From Planctomycetota bacterium (GTDB lineage: Bacteria > Planctomycetota > Phycisphaerae > UBA1845), in assembly GCA_022563615.1 (NCBI GenBank), contig JADFMZ010000203.1:1-6213 (forward strand): DNA of 6,213 nucleotides. The letters run 5' to 3'. Position numbers and translations under genes: made by a program. Each line of letters begins with the position of its first letter. The first letter of the stretch is position 1. Of the stretch, positions 4,581-6,213 are shown one piece after another. The notes under the pieces are model-generated. The model had not been told where the DNA came from. It made no database searches and saw only the letters and a list, made by a program, of their open reading frames with translations.

Positions 4581-6213
4581 ATGAAACTTGAAAGATCGAG
4601 GTTGGAAAACTGGCTGCGCGCGTTTTCCCGCGCGGTTTGGTGTACGGCGGCGCTAGGTTTGATCGGCGTTGGCGTGGCGTCTGCGCAGACGGAGCAGCGG
4701 AACAGCCGCAAGTCCGGCGACCGCCAGGAGTTGAACATCCTGGAAGACGACCCGTTTATTAACCCCGCCAAGGCGTTTGAGACCATGCCGCTGTTGCCGG
4801 TGGAAGTGGAACGGCTGTTGCCGCCGGACGGGCGCGAGGCGGTCGAAGCCATGATGGATTACTTCAACGGCACATCCGTCGAAGACCTCTTCATTGACGG
4901 CGAGATCATGCGGAGCAACCTGGATCAAGCCCAGCGTGCGACCGAACTTCATGCTATTGGCAACGTTCCTTCGCTCAAAACCAGAGATGCGAACCGTCAG
5001 CGGGCCAACGAGTTTCGACGGCTCAGCGCCATCGCCCGGAACGAAGGAACCGTGCGAGTGATTCTCCAGGTTTCGGTGCCGAATATTCGCGCGCTGACGC
5101 AAGCAGCCGTAGGGGCGCAGACGGCGGCGGTGGCCGCTCAAACCGACGTTCAGTTGGCCGGCGCGATCGACCAGGCCGTCCGGCTCGAACTGGCGCCGTT
5201 GGCGGGAATGCAGCACACGGTCCATCGGGTGTACCAATCCATCCCGTTCATGGCTCTGGAGGCTTCGGAACAGGCGATGATCGCGCTCGAGCGCTCGCCG
5301 GGAATCATCGGGATCGAAGAAGACACGCTTTCCCGCCCGTTTCTGAACAACTCGACGAAACAGATCGGTGCGGACGAGGCCTGGGACATGGGCTTCGACG
5401 GTGATGGCTTCCTGGTGGCCATTTTGGATACGGGCCTGTTGGCGTCGCACGAGATGTTTTCAGGCAAGACCATTGTCCAAGCCTGCTTCGCCGGGTCGGA
5501 ATCGGGCATCGGCGGCGACTGCCCGAACGGACAGGCTTCTGACACGACCAGTGCCGATGCAGCCAGGCCTTACCCGAGCAACTTTGCCGGTTTTGACCAT
5601 GGAACGCACGTTGCGGGCATCGCGTGCGGCAGCAGCCCAGATCCCGGCGTAAACTTGACGGGTGATTTGTGGCGTTCCCAAGGCCTGTTCGGCGTGGCCC
5701 GCGAGGCGGGCGTCTTGGCCATCCAGGTGTTTCACAAGGTCGCCAGTTGTATCAGTCTGGAGTCGGAGTTGGGGCGTGGGTCGGAGTGCGTGCTGAGTTT
5801 CCGATCTGACCAGGTCGGCGGGTTGGATCACGTCTTTTCGCTCCGCACGACACACAACATTGCGTCGGCCAATATGAGCTTGGGCGGCGGATCGTTTGAT
5901 AATCAGTCGACTTGTGACAGCAACAACGCGGCCGTCAAAGCGGCCATCGATAATCTTCGCGGCGCCGGTATCGCAACGGTGATCGCATCCGGCAACGATG
6001 GTTTTTGCGATGGCATCTCAGGCCCGGGATGCATCTCGTCGGCGGTTGCGGTCGGCGCCGTGGACGGTTCCGACAATGAGGCGAGCTTTAGCAATCACTT
6101 TGACAGCCTGCTCGACCTGTACGCTCCCGGCAGCCAGATTCGATCGTCGGTGGCCAGCGGAGACACCAACTATGGGAAGAAATCCGGCACGTCGATGGCA
6201 ACGCACGACGTGG
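4581..6213 (+). CDS. Secreted subtilisin-family (S8) serine peptidase precursor, 3' end outside window
   Basis: The first 544 residues are present. Residues 1-35 are a signal peptide: charged N terminus, hydrophobic core, then GVASA before QT as a likely signal peptidase I site. A long charged spacer (about 36-155) leads to an I9-type inhibitor prodomain (about 158-262; RVILQVSVPN near the start and IIGIEED near the end), which in this family assists folding and is removed by autoproteolysis. The catalytic domain has Asp283 in LVAILDTG, His340 in DHGTHVAG, the oxyanion Asn472 in VIASGND and Ser538 in GTSMA, so the triad is complete. Eight cysteines (302, 314, 349, 390, 403, 445, 476, 484) suggest disulfides and an extracellular site. 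The residues after the serine read MATHDV rather than the usual MATPHV. It should hydrolyse peptide bonds of extracellular proteins; its substrate, and any C-terminal domains beyond the window, are unknown. Confidence 0.93.
   Translation, partial: MKLERSRLENWLRAFSRAVWCTAALGLIGVGVASAQTEQRNSRKSGDRQELNILEDDPFINPAKAFETMPLLPVEVERLLPPDGREAVEAMMDYFNGTSVEDLFIDGEIMRSNLDQAQRATELHAIGNVPSLKTRDANRQRANEFRRLSAIARNEGTVRVILQVSVPNIRALTQAAVGAQTAAVAAQTDVQLAGAIDQAVRLELAPLAGMQHTVHRVYQSIPFMALEASEQAMIALERSPGIIGIEEDTLSRPFLNNSTKQIGADEAWDMGFDGDGFLVAILDTGLLASHEMFSGKTIVQACFAGSESGIGGDCPNGQASDTTSADAARPYPSNFAGFDHGTHVAGIACGSSPDPGVNLTGDLWRSQGLFGVAREAGVLAIQVFHKVASCISLESELGRGSECVLSFRSDQVGGLDHVFSLRTTHNIASANMSLGGGSFDNQSTCDSNNAAVKAAIDNLRGAGIATVIASGNDGFCDGISGPGCISSAVAVGAVDGSDNEASFSNHFDSLLDLYAPGSQIRSSVASGDTNYGKKSGTSMATHDV

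Noticed and set aside
4653..5545. Long minus-strand frames of 265 and 131 codons
   Set aside because: They run antisense to the S8 peptidase, whose signal peptide, prodomain and catalytic motifs are unmistakable.

Overview
The window comes from a GC-rich bacterium. It carries envelope and secreted proteins and short palindromic repeats of the GTGGCACGGGTT...AACCCGTGC style. The small anchored protein opening MKSQRRHELRENELAHAL, the DUF4091/GH123-like protein and the palindromes together suggest Planctomycetota or a similar environmental lineage. This is a judgement from recognition, because no rRNA or other marker gene is present.

Layout. From 1 to about 2482 on the minus strand lies one long coding region that leaves the window at its 3' end. 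It encodes a probable exported lipoprotein of the DUF4091 (GH123-related) class. Upstream of it, in the same direction, 2586-3266 encodes a 226-residue protein with one membrane helix and a TPR-like helical tail. A divergent intergenic region (3267-3645) separates these from a plus-strand pair: 3646-4227, an unrecognised 193-residue membrane-anchored protein, and 4581-6213, the first 544 residues of a secreted subtilisin-family (S8) peptidase cut by the window end. The 353-base gap between the two plus-strand genes (4228-4580) holds a palindromic element with 11-bp terminal inverted repeats, two smaller hairpins, a weak promoter candidate and a good Shine-Dalgarno sequence.

How the genes relate. 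All four products carry an N-terminal signal or membrane anchor, so the segment encodes cell-envelope or extracellular functions: a possible glycan-active or glycan-binding protein, a secreted protease and two anchored proteins of unknown role. No shared pathway can be demonstrated. No RNA gene, CRISPR array, insertion sequence or phage gene is visible.

Main oddities. (1) A two-hairpin palindromic element at 17-102 lies inside the open frame of the DUF4091-like gene, within a predicted CBM9-like domain. (2) The Asp-Glu catalytic pair expected in this class reads Asp-Asp. (3) The S8 catalytic-serine motif reads GTSMATHDV instead of GTSMATPHV. (4) A second palindromic element of nearly the same size follows the 193-residue gene. 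No clear multi-gene novel system is visible.
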